Assembly: GCA_009801085.1 (NCBI GenBank)
Contig: VNWV01000004.1
Coordinates: 3,100,001-3,164,000 of the forward strand
Direction: 5' to 3'
DNA from: Lasiodiplodia sp. COLG20
Lineage: Eukaryota > Ascomycota > Dothideomycetes > Botryosphaeriales > Botryosphaeriaceae
Length of the DNA stretch: 64,000 bases
Part shown: piece after piece, positions 19,663 to 31,614 of the stretch
Layout: the number at the start of each line of letters is the position of its first letter
Numbering within the stretch: the first letter of the stretch is position 1
The notes under the pieces: model-generated
The model's database searches: none
Told to the model about the DNA's origin: nothing
Seen by the model: the letters and a program-made list of their open reading frames with translations, nothing else
Translations under genes and position numbers: made by a program

Positions 19663-21402
19663 ATGCATATACAATTTACCTACGCAATAACCCGCCCGTA
19701 TCCTTTTCGATATTTTACCATTGCTGTATCTGTACTTTTCCTTGCTATGACAATAATTTTCTCATTATTCAATACCGTTGTGGCTGGTTACGACCTTCGG
19801 TAAGTGCAAGGTCGTTAGGATTCTTTCCAATTGTCAGCTCAGAAGTTCAGGATATCATACTCAACAAACCCCAATGCTACCATTGACAAGAAGCTCTGGT
19901 ATGATCAGCCATTATTTGCGGGTATTAAAAAAGTAAGGGAAAAGATCCATTTCAGCTTCCATAATTGACACATACTAGCTATCGCCAAGCTGCGAGCCAA
20001 AGGAAATTGGTGTCCAGCAGAGTACGAAAGACGCATTCACTCAATGACCAAATATCCACATAGACTAACGAGGACTTCAGCATTCAACACAGACAAGAAC
20101 GGTCTGTTGTTTACTCTGGACAAAGTCAAAAATGTTGGGCCTGGAATTTCCCACTCCCCTACTCTTCCATCTCTGCTATACCTGAACAACTACTTGGAGA
20201 ATTGCAAAATCAACTACATCAAAATAGAGATGGAAAAGGAAAGCCGCACTGCTCAACAAGTAGCCTGGTCACGTTGGGGTCCGAGTGCTTTTGTGAGTAA
20301 AGCCGATCTTTTGAGGGTAACTCTAACGGCAATTCGAAGGGAGCGATATCCTGCTCAGTAATGAACGAAGTCGGACACATGAGAATTGACATCACTGCGG
20401 AGTATGATCTTGTACCAGCCAATGCTGCTAAGCTCTCTTTGAATCCAGACGACACCTCATGGGACGATGCTGCCAAGCAGAATTTATTTCAGTTCATCTC
20501 GAGCAACAACACTCAAGTTCCGGCGATGTGGTGGGCGGAATCAATTATGTAAGAATCTGTATGTTTGCGGTAAGCATTGATTTAACAGTAGCAGGTCTTA
20601 CAGCTGGGTCGACGCAGCATTACGAATGGAGAGTCTCAACAATAAGCAGGATCTTGGTTTCCGGAAAGGAACATTCAGTAAGCAGTATTCAAAGCTAAAG
20701 CCAAATCAATTCACGCTAAATTGGATAGACTTTTGGCCATCTGAAGGTGTCTTCAACATTTCAGATGCGGCGTTCTTCAACATCACCTGGTATTTCCTTT
20801 GGGAAAACGGCCGGATTTTCAGCCCCCTTACCGACGTTTCCCTTTCGCTAGAAGGAGACAGCTGGGGAGATCTGAAAAAGTCCGTCGACGCGCTTACAAA
20901 GTCAATTTACAGTACTGTGCTCGCCGATTTAGGCATGACAAGCGGGCCAAATATATTAACCGATGATGAGGTGCTCCGAAAATTCACTAGCAACTACAGC
21001 ACCTTGAATGCAGCAACTGGTTGGGTCCCTGCTGGTCCTGCAACGGGTAGCTACGGCTCTTCACAACCTGTGACAGGAAAGCCAACGATCAACAGTTCTT
21101 CCATCTTCAACACCTACCTGTGTCAGATTCCGGTTCAGAAAGTCCCGGCGTCTCTGATTGTTTCGGTGCTACTCGCCAATCTGGTTTTCCTCCGAGCCCT
21201 CTGGTCGATGGTAAGCCTGGTATCTAGCCATGTAGCAGAGAAACAGGACCCCAGAGGTACTATCATACCAAGGAAGGTTTTGATTCAGGCTGACCTTCAA
21301 CAGCTAATTGGTGCCTTCGATGCGCTGATGAAGGACCATCGCAAAGCTCTGACAGCTATGAACTCCTTTCCAAACGGAGAGGCTCTGAACCACGGGGTTT
21401 AA
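19663..21402 (+). CDS. Two-TM protein with large luminal or extracellular domain, 493 aa, six exons
   Basis: Exons 19663-19799, 19851-19932, 19979-20021, 20081-20292, 20340-20548 and 20604-21402 join in one frame through five introns of 46-59 nt. An N-terminal hydrophobic segment (FTIAVSVLFLAMTIIFSLF, residues ~17-37) is followed by ~340 mostly extracytoplasmic residues with Cys, Trp and N-glycosylation motifs (NATI, NISD, NITW, NYST), then a second hydrophobic segment (VPASLIVSVLLANLVFLRAL) and a basic cytoplasmic tail. This plan matches a family of fungal integral membrane proteins of unknown role. I recognise the architecture but not a function. Short exons 2 and 3 (82 and 43 nt) make automatic models likely to fail here. 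AT-rich codons set it apart from the genes at 6-18 kb. Confidence 0.75.
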
Positions 21403-22474
21403 CCCCTCTCACATAAATGTCCAGATATTCTCGATTTGGGCGAGCTTGCAGTAAACTTCGAGGAACCAAATTCAAGTTTTTATTTGCGGGATCGAAACTG
21501 GAGATCAAATTGTTCATTGAAACCCCTCAGTCTTGCACCGTAGCCCAACGATTGTATTCCAGCTATCTTCAGACTTATTTCATACCATTTACGCTGCTGT
21601 CTTTGCATTTCGCATGAACAGAGCTCACTGAGAGATGTTGCAACGCCAAAAGTCAACGGCCGCAACTGTGGTTGGCTTCCGGTGACCTTTTTTTCTGAAG
21701 CTCTAAAGGATGTGTATCCAATACCCGCTCCCAGGAATCTCTAGAGGCCAGTAAACTGCCGACTCTGCGTAAAGCCATTGCTGAGAAAATTTGGTAGGTA
21801 ACGCATAGAGGTTCCGCATGCATGCTTTAACTTTCGCGTTAGAGAAATTTCCGGGTTGCTCACGAGGTTCTCATTTTGCTGCCACATGACCTCCATTTTC
21901 AATTGCAAATGCATAACTTGCTAGTATCTCCCGGAACTGTCATATCCGAGATTTTGGAATAGTACAACTGCCGAGTCCGAGGTCGCGTGGCGTCAACAAG
22001 ACTCTCTTCAGAGCTCGCCATATCGGCAGCAACTACTTTTCACGGTTAGTAGAATACGCATCAAAGAACGGGCGGAAAAAATGACACCATTCCAGGTTTC
22101 ACCGAAAGGCATCGCTGAGGATGTCATTGAGGATGTCATTGATCCACTCTGTGTGTGGTTCCGAACCAATGGCGTATTCGTACCTCGCGTAAATCCGAGA
22201 GACCAGCATTTAGTCAGCGCGCATCTCCAGGTAGTATCCCTAGCCTTCCTCAAGTGTAGTTCTCCTGGTGTTGATAGCTCGGCCCGCCATTAGCGCCAGA
22301 TCTACGTTAAACTGAAGATGTGAGTCACGCCAGCGCATGTTACAACTATTTAACCGACACCGAAACCAGCTACCGTCCGGAACAGTTAAATAGAGTTACT
22401 AAGTGCCGCATATAATTCATTCACTGCCAAACCCCATATCTGCCTCTTTAACAACTCTCTACAAGATTGACGCC
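21403..22474. other. Intergenic region
   Basis: No gene, repeat or RNA is supported. Two adjacent GATGTCATTGA words occur near 22120-22143. Confidence 0.4.
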
Positions 22475-22996
22475 ATGGACACCAAGCAATGGCAGCGCCA
22501 AGTCGGCGACCAAAATTTCATCATCTCGACGGACTCAAGCCTTATCTCCCGCGACTTCGTTCAAACATCTTTCGCAGACCCTGCGATGTACTGGGCCGCT
22601 GCATTGGACCCGCAAAGCCTGGAGACCATCTTCAAGACATCCCTCTGGTACGGAATTTACCTCCAAACTCAGCAATCGACCGCAACGCCCCAAGAACAAG
22701 GAAAATTGGATCCCTCGGCTCTCAAACAAATCGGGATGGGCAGGCTGGTCACGGATCACGCTACGATTTTCTTCCTGACGGACGTCTTCGTGTTGCCGGA
22801 ATATCAAGGAAAAGGGCTGGCGAAGTGGATGATGCGGTGCATCAAGGAAGGAACGGACGCGCTGCCGGCGGTGCGGCGAGTCATGTTCATGGCGAAGAGA
22901 GCGCCGCACGCCATCAAGTTCTATGAGGATGCGCTGGGGGCGGAGATGCATGATCAGGAGAATGGAGAGGTCGTTTTCATGAGTACGCCGCATTAA
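22475..22996 (+). CDS. GNAT-family N-acetyltransferase, 173 aa
   Basis: Single exon. The start at 22475 (GCCATGGAC, a good fungal context) was preferred over an upstream in-frame ATG at 22403. The fold is visible in order: MGRLVTDHATIFFLTDVFVLP (strands 3-4), then the acetyl-CoA loop EYQGKGLAKWMM (the Q/RxxGxG/A motif), then VMFMAKRAPHAIKFYEDALG (the C-terminal YxxxG-like motif). Such enzymes transfer acetyl from acetyl-CoA to an amine; the substrate is not predictable. It stands alone, followed by a decayed locus. Confidence 0.85.
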   Translation: MDTKQWQRQVGDQNFIISTDSSLISRDFVQTSFADPAMYWAAALDPQSLETIFKTSLWYGIYLQTQQSTATPQEQGKLDPSALKQIGMGRLVTDHATIFFLTDVFVLPEYQGKGLAKWMMRCIKEGTDALPAVRRVMFMAKRAPHAIKFYEDALGAEMHDQENGEVVFMSTPH

Positions 22997-23403
22997 AAAG
23001 CCGACATGAGCGCTGAACCTATGTGGTCACGCTTTGAGAAGTCGAGCTGGGGGTTGACTGACATTTGCCTTTTTGGGCGTTGGGCTTGGACCTTTTTTCT
23101 TCTCTGTTAACGTACTGATGTCGTTAGGTTCATGGAATGTGGAAGCAGTCAGATTTATGAGAGAACTACCTTGATAACCCGTCCGCCTTATCAGCGTCGT
23201 GATCACTGTCGATTTTGCACGAGAAATCCGAAAGATTGTCCGCGTGTTCGAAAAGGGTTAGCGCTGCCGACCACTGCTGCCTATCTGGTCGGAGTTGCCC
23301 CGACACCAAGGTGCTCCATTTGCAAGATCTTCTCAACCCCGCCTTGCCCGCCCATCTTCGACTTTGCTCCCTACGCACCTCGCTTTACCCCCTCCCACGC
23401 CAG
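22997..23403. other. Intergenic region
   Basis: Nothing is supported apart from the probable 5' part of the decayed locus that follows; a candidate ATG (MSPFP) sits at 23405. Confidence 0.35.
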
Positions 23404-23430
23404 CATGTCTCCTTTTCCAAGTGAGAAATC

Positions 23431-23476
23431 ATTCGAGAGTGCGAGTTGACGATACATCGAGAGTGCGATTTGACGA
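23431..23476 (+). repeat. 24-nt tandem units, first array (two units)
   Basis: Two copies of a unit close to TCGAGAGTGCGATTTGACGA, 24 nt apart. In one frame they read SRVRVDDT then SRVRFDES. Related units recur at 24154. Confidence 0.6.
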
Positions 23477-24153
23477 AAGCCATTCCGAGGCTGAATGGAT
23501 CAAGCAACCGCGATACCCTCTCCGTTCCCTCCACCACCGGATCCTCACAACTATCCTCCCAGCTTCAGCTCCCATCGGCGTTTCCTCAGTACGAGAGCAG
23601 AGTCAAAGCCTTTGTGAACGCCCTCCTCGAGCTTGAGGAAATTCACTTTGAGATTCAGACGTACGATGATCTCCACGCTGTCCCAGGAACTCTTTGGGTT
23701 GGATGACTCTGCAACATCATTCCGCCAGCCTTTGGCAACTTGTGGGATACACAGGATTGGGTCGCGGAGCTCATGGCGAAAGAGCGAGAAGAAGATATCG
23801 ACAAACTTGAAAGCCAAAAGCCTGTAATTGAGTCCAGCTTAATCAAGTTCGGGCTTCCGCCACCCTTCTTCCGCCCGTACTTCGTCGCTGAATACCGCGC
23901 CGACGTTACACACTACGAGATGCTAACCCCAGACCGCGTTCGATTCCAAATGGAATGTCACCTCCTCTCGAACGAGTGTCATCCAAGACGGATCCCCACT
24001 TCACCTCCGGATTCCAGGGTTTGAAAGACCACCGCTGGAGTACATCTCGACCGATTGGCTGTGGACCCGCGCGAGATCTGCCGATGATGCTCTTCTCCAG
24101 GCCATCATTTGCACAAAAACGGCCCTGGGTGTGCCGCCACCATGCAAGGGGGC

Positions 24154-24224
24154 ATTCGAGAGTGTGGCTTGACGAGTCGTTCAAGAATGTGGTTGACGAC
24201 TCATCGAGAATGCGATTTGACGAA
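24154..24224 (+). repeat. 24-nt tandem units, second array (three units)
   Basis: Three diverged units of the same 24-nt sequence, in frame reading SRVWLDES, FKNVVDDS and SRMRFDES. They break the frame of the decayed locus that surrounds them. Confidence 0.6.
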
Positions 24225-26093
24225 AGTCCCCCATCCGGCCGACACCAACCTCAAGAACTTCCACGAAGAAGGGTGGCTTGCTGAAGTCGCGCGATCGCTG
24301 GGCTTCTCTGTCATGACCGCCTAGCCGTTGGGGTCCGCCGATGGACCTGACCTCCTTCGGATTGGGGAGTGGCGGGTCGACAAGCGGCTCATGCCTGGCG
24401 TTCATTTCAGACGGGCCGCCGGAGACCATCAGGACCTGTTCCTACCTGTCACCATGGGCCGTTACCTTTGCGGCTGGTATTACTTAGTGGCCCGACAGTT
24501 CGAGACATACGATGCCCTCAGATCTGACGATGTATCTGAGGGGCAGCTAGATTTCATGTGGAGATCCCTCCGAAATCGAGGTTTACGCCTGGATATTAAA
24601 GGCATGATGGTGATCCTGGCCTATGTTCGACAACTTCTAAAAGTCGGTCTCGTAGTCCGTGCTGCGGCACTGGACGACTTTATCATCCACCTTTCAAACG
24701 CCATTCTAGATGGCCATTCCGCTGAAGAAACATTTGAATCATTCCCGTCGACAGGCCCCTTCAGGCTAAACATTGTTGTTCCCCTGACGCTTCACCGGAT
24801 CGCAATTTTTGGCAAAAACGCCATTTTTAGAGCCGTAGCTGTAAAGCTTTCAGAGGTTGCCTCTCAGCTAAACACTCTTCTCTGGGAAATCGAAGAAGCG
24901 GAGCAACAGGAAGGGTATCCCGATGAACACCTGACAAAGTTGCGCCATGACTTCCAAGAGACCGTTGACCAGCAAGAACCCCTGTTAAACATCTCCAAGT
25001 ATGAGCTTCCACAGCAGGGATCAATTGAGGATGTTCCGCGCTTTCAGCGTCCTACTCGTCAACAAAAGACGTACATCGAGCCTGATAACTCGAACGGTAT
25101 AATGACGCCAAGCGACGTCACCACATGGGCTACACTGAGTATAGGAATAAAAGTGGGTGTTCCTCGGGAAAGAACGCGTAGAGAGTACTTGCAATCATCG
25201 ACGGAGGTTGGTCAGACCCATCCTCGGACTCGGATGATAACAAGTACGATGATGATCTCGACCCAGATGATTGGTGGAAGAAAGCAGCCATCAACCGGTA
25301 GGAGTATGAGATCTGAGAAGACAATTCTGGGCACAATTGATGAGTCCTCCGGCAGCAAGTTCATGCCGTTGTCTGGGTACCTACCTACTACTCGTCAACG
25401 CTCCATCCGGTCACCGGAACTTTGCATACAACGGCTCGGCGACCAGTACGGACAGAAGGATCAGCTTCCGGGTCTCAGAGCACATGAATCCGGAGCATCG
25501 GGAAAAGGTCCTCAAGGATTCCAGAGGCAGCTACTTGTACAATCTCTTGAATGACAAGAAGGTGAAGCAGACCTTGACCCCGGTCCTGACCGGGCTGTGG
25601 CCAACACTTACAGACGGATCCCCCGAAGAAATTCGGGATATGCGGCTCTCCTGCATACTACATGAAGTCATGCTGATGTCATTCCTGCTGACACTTATGC
25701 CCGACAACAAGAACACCATCAAAGACATTCTCCTTGTCATAGGCCTATGGGTCGATGAGATGGTGCCCTGGGCGCCAGCGACCGGAAGCGCCCTAATCAA
25801 AGAGGCGATAGTTCGCCCAACCAAGGTGGTTGAGGTCGATCCTGAGGGGAAACTTCAGCAGAAGCGAGATCGATATGCCGATGAGGTGTCCAGGAGGACG
25901 GAAGCTGAGACCATGGTGGCGAACGCAAAAAAGCGGAAATACCGTGCAGAGGTTGAGTATCCATTTGCTCAAATGCAAGAAAACGGCGTTCCGAAGTCCA
26001 AGATCAAATAATTTCAGGACAAGATGAAGAAGTAAAAATCAGAGGAGAGGAGGCTCGCAAGGAAAGCTGCTGCAAAGGCTAAAAGTCGATAAA

Positions 26094-26733
26094 TCGCTTC
26101 TTAGTGATGGAGGATAAGCAGATACCGCCCGGCTTTTTGCTGCCTAGCTTATTCACCGCCAGGTAAACTCCGTAGTTAATAAAACATTTCAGAGGGTACT
26201 ATAGAAATGACAAGCTTGCACAAGTATGCATTAACTTATGATATGATACGCCATATCCACTCTTACGTCCAGGTGAGATCTACGGAGTATTCAGACTTTG
26301 GAACGAGCCCTTGAAGTCTTCGCGGTGCCAAATTGAGTTTAGCGTGATTGGCTGCCATTGCCTATTTGGTCCCGTCGGGACAGTACCTTCACCTGCTCAC
26401 CTGCGCATGCGCTTGACCAACTCACTCTTTATAAATTCTTCGCCTTGCTTCCTCCCACTTCAGTGCAACCTCCCTCCTCCCGACCTTCGATTGCCGAACG
26501 CCACAGACTCACCTCACCTCTTGCGGTAGCCGGCCAAGCCGGATCGCAAGCATTCTCCTCTGGTTTTCGTTCAAGGCCCTACCCATTCAGCTCAGCCTCC
26601 GCTCCTCACCCTCGCAGCTGTCGCGTGGTGTGGTCTCTGGCCACAGCTTCACCCTGCGAAGCCTCTTCTCTTTTCGATTGAACACGAACACATACCCTGG
26701 TTGTTAGTCTCCCGCCAGGGAGCCACAATCAAA
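26094..26733. other. Intergenic region
   Basis: The 5' half is AT-rich; the 3' half (26400-26700) is CT-rich and reads as the leader of the next gene. A TATA-like TTTATAAATTC lies near 26429. Confidence 0.4.
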
Positions 26734-28228
26734 ATGCGTAAGTTAAGTCACTCACTCATTGCATGCCATCACTTACTCACTCGTGATAGCACCCAAGCAT
26801 CGGTGCGATAGTGACGACGAGGAACGACCGAGCAACGCTGTTGTGCCAAAGAGACAATTGACCTGGGGTGAATTGGATTACTTCGTTCAGGCGAAAGGAC
26901 AACACATCGGCTACGTCACTAGAGGACAGCCGCATGAAGGTCGACCTGTTTTTGCGAGTATCGAAAATTACAACAAAGTCAAACTCCATCTCGAGGGAGA
27001 AACACGCATTTCCGCCGACCAGGTGGAATGGTTTGAGGGCCCAGATGAAGAGCTCTTGATGGCAAAGTTGAAAATAATTCGCAAAAAAGCCGAGGGCTTT
27101 CGTCACGCTGCGCGGAAAGGCCTTTTCTGCGAGTTCGAATTCTTCGAGATGCGAGAGTACCCGTCGGCGCTCAACGTTGGGTATGCACTGATGCGTCACT
27201 ACTCTCTTATTCCCCGTCGCGCAGGTGTTCTTCCGGCTGAACGAGGCTTGGTTTCAGACACCTTCGAAAGAGATTTGGAGCGTGCTGAGGGGGTTCTCGA
27301 CATGCTGATCGCGGCGTTTCCGGAAGAGTCGAAGAACCTCAACCCGTTGAGTGTCACCAGAGCAGCGGGATATTACACAAAGTTCAAGGATCGTTTCCCC
27401 TACGAACTTCAAGGTCTCGCAAATGATTCCCGATATGACATCTACTTGCTGAAAGCCAGCAAGAAGTTTTGGAAGGAAATGACCAACCAAAATGCGGACA
27501 GCGATGAGGATGGGAGCGAGGATGAACCTGCGAGCCGGCCGAACAAAAAGAGAAAAACATCTGCATCGGAAGCAGAATTATCTACCTCGCCAGCATCCAA
27601 CCCTGAGGCTTTCGCAACAGACTATCGCATGTACGACACACCCCTATTTCTGACAGAAAGACGGCTGTCAAAGCACAAAGCGGTAGTCAGAGAGCCAAAG
27701 AGCATGAAGTGGCTCCAAACGTTGTCACCAGTCTTTTCCACTATTCCTGGCGACATTCAAATCAGCAATGGTGCTCGTGAACACTATGTACCGAAATATG
27801 GCGATATTTTGCCTAAAAGCCACCCCAGTATAAAGGAAATGCAACTGAACGAGATAAACACGTTCTGTCAGCCGCCTTTGTTCACGACGAACTTCGAGGA
27901 GGTGTGGAACAGATTCTCTGGAGGTGAAGAGCCAGCATTCCTAGAAGGTGGACTTCCAGACTTTGGGGGGGATGAAGGCACCATGGATCCAGTGCAAGTA
28001 ACCCACTTCACCACCTATACGCAGTACATAAATAAGTGTGCACGGTTCGCCCCAAACGCCATTTCAGTGCTCCTGCTCAGCAAAATGAACAAGTCGATGA
28101 AGGACCCCCAGGAATTCAGAAGGTGGAAGGAGGCTCTCGACCATTGCCTCGAAAACAACTTGCTGGTCATTAGTGGCAGAGAGCGGGCAAATTGGAAGGC
28201 TCAGCAGCCACGCATGCCTTTCCGATAG
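26734..28228 (+). CDS. Uncharacterised, probably nuclear protein, 480 aa
   Basis: The ATG at 26734 sits in a 4-nt coding exon (ATGC) followed by a consensus intron, 26738-26789 (GTAAGT...GATAG), after which one frame runs to 28228. Near the N-terminus it reads KHRCDSDDEERPSNAV; about residue 250 there is an acidic run (DSDEDGSEDEP) directly followed by RPNKKRKTS, a classical nuclear signal. Flanking regions look globular and helical (ERAEGVLDMLIAAFP, YYTKFKDRFPYELQG). No domain is recognised. Divergent base composition relative to neighbours is not evident. It may be lineage-specific. Confidence 0.75.
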
Positions 28229-29166
28229 CGGGACTGAGTCGATAGCGATGGCGATAGTGATGGCGATGACTGGTAATTGGGACCGTAGACGGCGGAAATG
28301 GGTCTTTTGACTTTTTTCTCCGGAAGTCACTTGGTTTCTCTCGGCATCAGGTGTTGTTTTCTGGAATAGCGGCCTGGGGATGCCGAAAAATGTTTGGCTG
28401 GTGTCTTATTTTTGCTTCTTGATTTCAGCTGCTTCTACGAGGAAGCGGGGTTTCTCTTCAGGTTTAGCAAACACACCGCAGAAGTATCTGCCGGTCTCTG
28501 GCGCTCTCTGGCAGTCAGAACACTTTCGCTATGCTATATAGCGGATAAGGAATGATATGAGGATAGCTGAAGCTGTCGTCTAGACGAGAATGTGGAAATT
28601 TTTCTATGACATAAAGGGAAAAAAAAAAAACAAATCCACGCTAGCCATCGGCTGGGAGAGGGAACTGTAAGATGTTGTAGATGAGGTGCAGGATTAGAAC
28701 TGGTTGCAACCCACTGCGTGACGGGATACTCGTCAGCGAAAATATTGGTGCAATGCAAAGCGGAAGAGCTTTTCGGCTTACGAAATGGTGCTCTATATGA
28801 CCATTGGTGGAATTTCAACGGGTCCCTCGCTTATCAGTGGACTGCAAGAACTTATTGAAAATACTAGTTCTTTACAACAGACTGTGGGGCAATACCCGAA
28901 CAATTAGCCCCCCGCAGTCCGGGGATGCTAGTTGCGGGGTAATCTCCACACTGCCATGGCACCGGAATTTTGTCTATTCTGCCGACATGAACATTCCGCC
29001 AATCACGTATGACTTTATATTCCTACGTTCTGACCGCCTACGCGAGTTTTGTTTGATTGCGAAGGATTGTAGGTTATGTTTAAGCATTCGCTAATCTATA
29101 GAACCACCAGAACCTTGCCTTTTCTGTCACACTTCTGTATCTATCGTCGTACCCCGAGCCATCACA
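28229..29166. other. Intergenic region with a repeat relic
   Basis: AT-rich spacer. It contains a diverged copy of the 3.1-kb element at 28568 and an A10 run near 28621-28630. No gene is supported. Confidence 0.4.
28568..28592 (+). repeat. Diverged solo end of the 3.1-kb MITE-like element
   Basis: Reads TGAAGCTGTCGTCTAGACGA then GAATGT, differing at a few positions from the terminal repeat at 3090 and at inverted 3253. No second arm was found nearby, so it is a solo end or relic. Confidence 0.55.
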
Positions 29167-30537
29167 ATGCTTCCTTCAAGTTCCTGGTTCCTTTTGCTGT
29201 TTGTTACTACAGGGATACAAGCTGTGCCATCTAGATCGAAACCCCCATCTATCGTTTTCCAAGGACAAGAGGTCAAGAACCTGCTTGCATTTGGAGACTC
29301 GTACACCTATGTCCAAGGAACACAAGGCCATTGGAACTACAGCTTCATTTCGGATGCATTCAACTACTCATTCACTCCTGAGGAGCTGCTCTCGAGCAAA
29401 ATTGTGAAGAACACAACGAGCTCTGGAGGGCCCAATTGGGTTGAATACCTGACCAAGTGTTATGAAGGCCTCCCTGCGGATTGCCCCGGAACAAAGCTCT
29501 GGGATTTCGCCTTCGCAGGTGCAGACATCAGTGCCGAGTAGTGAGTGGATCCACTGAAAAGTTAGCAGGCGAATTCCGGAACTGACGCAGGGCAGCCTCC
29601 CCCTGCATCACAACTACACGGTGGATCTTGATGACCAGGTCAAGCAGTGGGATTTGTACGCGCGCAAAACTTTGGATCTAGAACCAGCGGACACACTTGT
29701 TGCGTTCTGGATTGGGTCCGTCTAGACTTCGCAGCCCCTGAGGAAAACCGATCAGCTGATTCAAGCAACAGAATCAATGACATCAATGATAGCGCGAAGT
29801 TCACCAACGTGAGCTTTCCGGTGTGGTATGACACGCTAGTCAGGAAATGGTTTGACTCTGTTGTGCGTAGCCCCTGATTCCAGAGAGACTGAGTCGAGAT
29901 TCGGCCTGAGTGTCCGGCGTGATCCGGCTGCTGACTTGGTCACCGCAGGAGCTTGTATACAGCAGAGGGTACAGGAAATTTCTCTTTGTAGGTCCGCTCT
30001 TGGCACTGAGTTTAACTTGGAACTAACACTGCCAAGATGCTTCCTCCGCCGCTTGACAAGACTGCATCGAATCTTGTCAGTGCCAAGCCATTGCCGAATG
30101 CCACCATGTTATCCCAATGGAATGCGGCTGTCCAATCGCAAGTGTCGTCGTTTCAGGCCAGACATAACGACTCAAGGTCCTTCGTGTTCGATACCAATTC
30201 ATTCTTGAACGGCGTGCTAGCCGATGCCGCTCAGTACAATATTCAAAACACCACGAGGTAAGCAATTGCTAACGGTTGAATGACAAGAGGTACTAAGAAT
30301 GTGTGCCAAGCTATTGCAAATCTTACGCTCAGCCGGACATTCTGTGGAATTACGCGGAGTATGGCTGCCAGCCCATATCGGAGTACTTCTGGTTCAGTAA
30401 GTAGTGACGCGGCGCGGCCACGGAAGACGACGGAGCGTGTAGGGCCTGTGCTTATCAACGTACGTCCAGACTCAGGACACATCACGTTTACCGTGCACGA
30501 AATCATCGCCAAAGAGCTCCTGAAGCAGCTGGCGTGA
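29167..30537 (+). CDS. Secreted GDSL/SGNH esterase, CE16-like, 330 aa
   Basis: Seven exons are inferred: 29167-29540, 29596-29715, 29772-29862, 29949-29987, 30037-30257, 30311-30396 and 30476-30537, all joined in frame. A signal peptide (WFLLLFVTTGIQA) precedes the block I motif LLAFGDSYTYVQG with the nucleophilic Ser; FAFAGADIS and FWIGINDIND (blocks II-III, Gly and Asn) follow, then SYCKSYAQPDILWNYAEYGC, and block V is reduced to ITFTVHEIIAKELL with the catalytic His. This matches fungal carbohydrate esterase family 16 / GDSL acetylesterases that deacetylate plant polysaccharide fragments outside the cell. N-glycosylation sites are frequent. The last intron could end at 30442 instead of 30475, which would add 11 residues. 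It lies 1.1 kb upstream of GH105 on the same strand. Confidence 0.8.
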
Positions 30538-30894
30538 GCGGTGGCGGATGAGGAAGGTTAGTGAATGTTTTCGCCGCAGCACGAACCAGCTTGCCAGCAC
30601 CGTCGGCTCTACAGAGAGCAGTGGAGACGTGTCAGGCAGATTATACTAAAAATTCGGGAATGCAGTTCTGCGACTGGGATCGACTCTTGGCGTTTCACAG
30701 TGTGGGCCTGGCGAGATATGCCGCGCACGCTTTTATCGAGAAGATGGGTTTCACCGAGGACCAGGGAGCCGAAGACACGGCATTCGCTGCTCATTGGTAG
30801 ACAGAAAAACAATTTTGCAAAGAGGCCATTCGTACTCTCAAAGCCATGTGGAAAGAGAGAAGTTCTTTTAAGAATATTGGCAGAAAGTCTCCTT

Positions 30895-30917
30895 AACGGC
30901 CCCGAAGTGGGGCCGTT
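30895..30917. repeat. Perfect 9-bp GC-rich hairpin
   Basis: AACGGCCCC at 30895-30903 and its exact complement at 30909-30917, loop GAAGT. There is no U-run, and bacterial-type termination is not expected in a fungus. Confidence 0.5.
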
Positions 30918-31482
30918 TGCTAGCGCAACACGCAATAGGGGAGTCGAAGTTCTCGTCAGACCGTATATTCAACCTCTGCGTCCATTGACCCTTCAAGTGC
31001 CCGTTGATGCTGCAACAATGGGTAGGCCGATCTCGCAATTGACTTGCCACAGTGAAGCGCAACCCAGGCTCCGATCTAGCCGGTGCCAATTCCACGGTGC
31101 ATCCCGACGCGGGGAAGAATGCAGCAATCATCCATCAGTGCATCTGCCGAGCGCAGGCGAAGTCGCGGCCCTGCCGCGCCGGCAATCCTCCCACAGGGCG
31201 GAAACAGATTTCTCCGCCCAACCAGGCGTGCCGCAGAGCTCGCTTGCAAGCACTGATTGCGCCCTAATACTCTTCGCCAAGACGTGCCAAGCCGTATGTT
31301 AGATTCGCTCTGGGGCTCCTTATGCTTGCAACGGCCGGCGATCTTGGCGGAGTGGGAATGGTCGGCTTCCTTCCATGAGCTGCATGCAGACGACGTCCGC
31401 CGTGCCAGGGGAGCAAGAGCTCGTGTGGAAGAAAAGAACAATGCGCTGTCTCGCCGGCCCCAATGCATCGTGCTCCGGAGTA

Positions 31483-31492
31483 CAATAAAAGG
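31483..31492 (+). promoter_or_regulatory. TATA-like element of the GH105 gene
   Basis: CAATAAAAGG, 123 nt before the ATG at 31615, followed by a CT-rich leader. Confidence 0.45.
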
Positions 31493-31614
31493 GCCCCGCC
31501 GGGCTGTTGTTTCGTTTCGTTTCCTTCCATTCAGCGGTGCCAATTCGTTCAGTTTCTCTCACTTCATTCTTTTAGAACCAAAAAAGCGGGCTTCAAGCTT
31601 GCTACGTATTGACC

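Larger units (their letters stand above)
23405..26093 (+). pseudogene. Long decayed locus with several stops and frame changes
   Basis: Coding-like stretches follow each other on the plus strand, including EIHFEIQTYDDLHAVPGTLW (~23640), WVAELMAKEREEDIDKLES (~23760), VTMGRYLCGWYYLVARQF (~24450), LKVGLVVRAAALDDFIIHL (~24640) and LLNDKKVKQTLTPVLTGLW (~25545). They are interrupted by TGA at 23704-23706, a frame change near 23960, a repeat insertion at 24153-24224, TAG at 24322-24324, a frame change or intron near 25180-25360, and TAA at 26009-26011 followed by a further TAA. On both sides of the TGA, the TAG and the TAA the same frame continues to look coding. The family is not recognised. It might be one large gene or two adjacent ones. 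A multi-intron live gene is unlikely because the stops at 23704 and 24322 have no consensus splice sites around them. Confidence 0.55.
30538..31614. other. Intergenic region
   Basis: A short frame at 30561-30800 (contains FHSVGLARYAAHAFIEKMGF) looks somewhat protein-like but has no family match or clear gene context. A perfect GC hairpin lies at 30895-30917. The rest is the GH105 promoter. Confidence 0.4.

Noticed and set aside
30561..30800. 79-codon frame after the esterase gene
   Set aside because: Somewhat protein-like (FHSVGLARYAAHAFIEKMGF) but no family, no supported start, no introns; left as a note in the intergenic entry.
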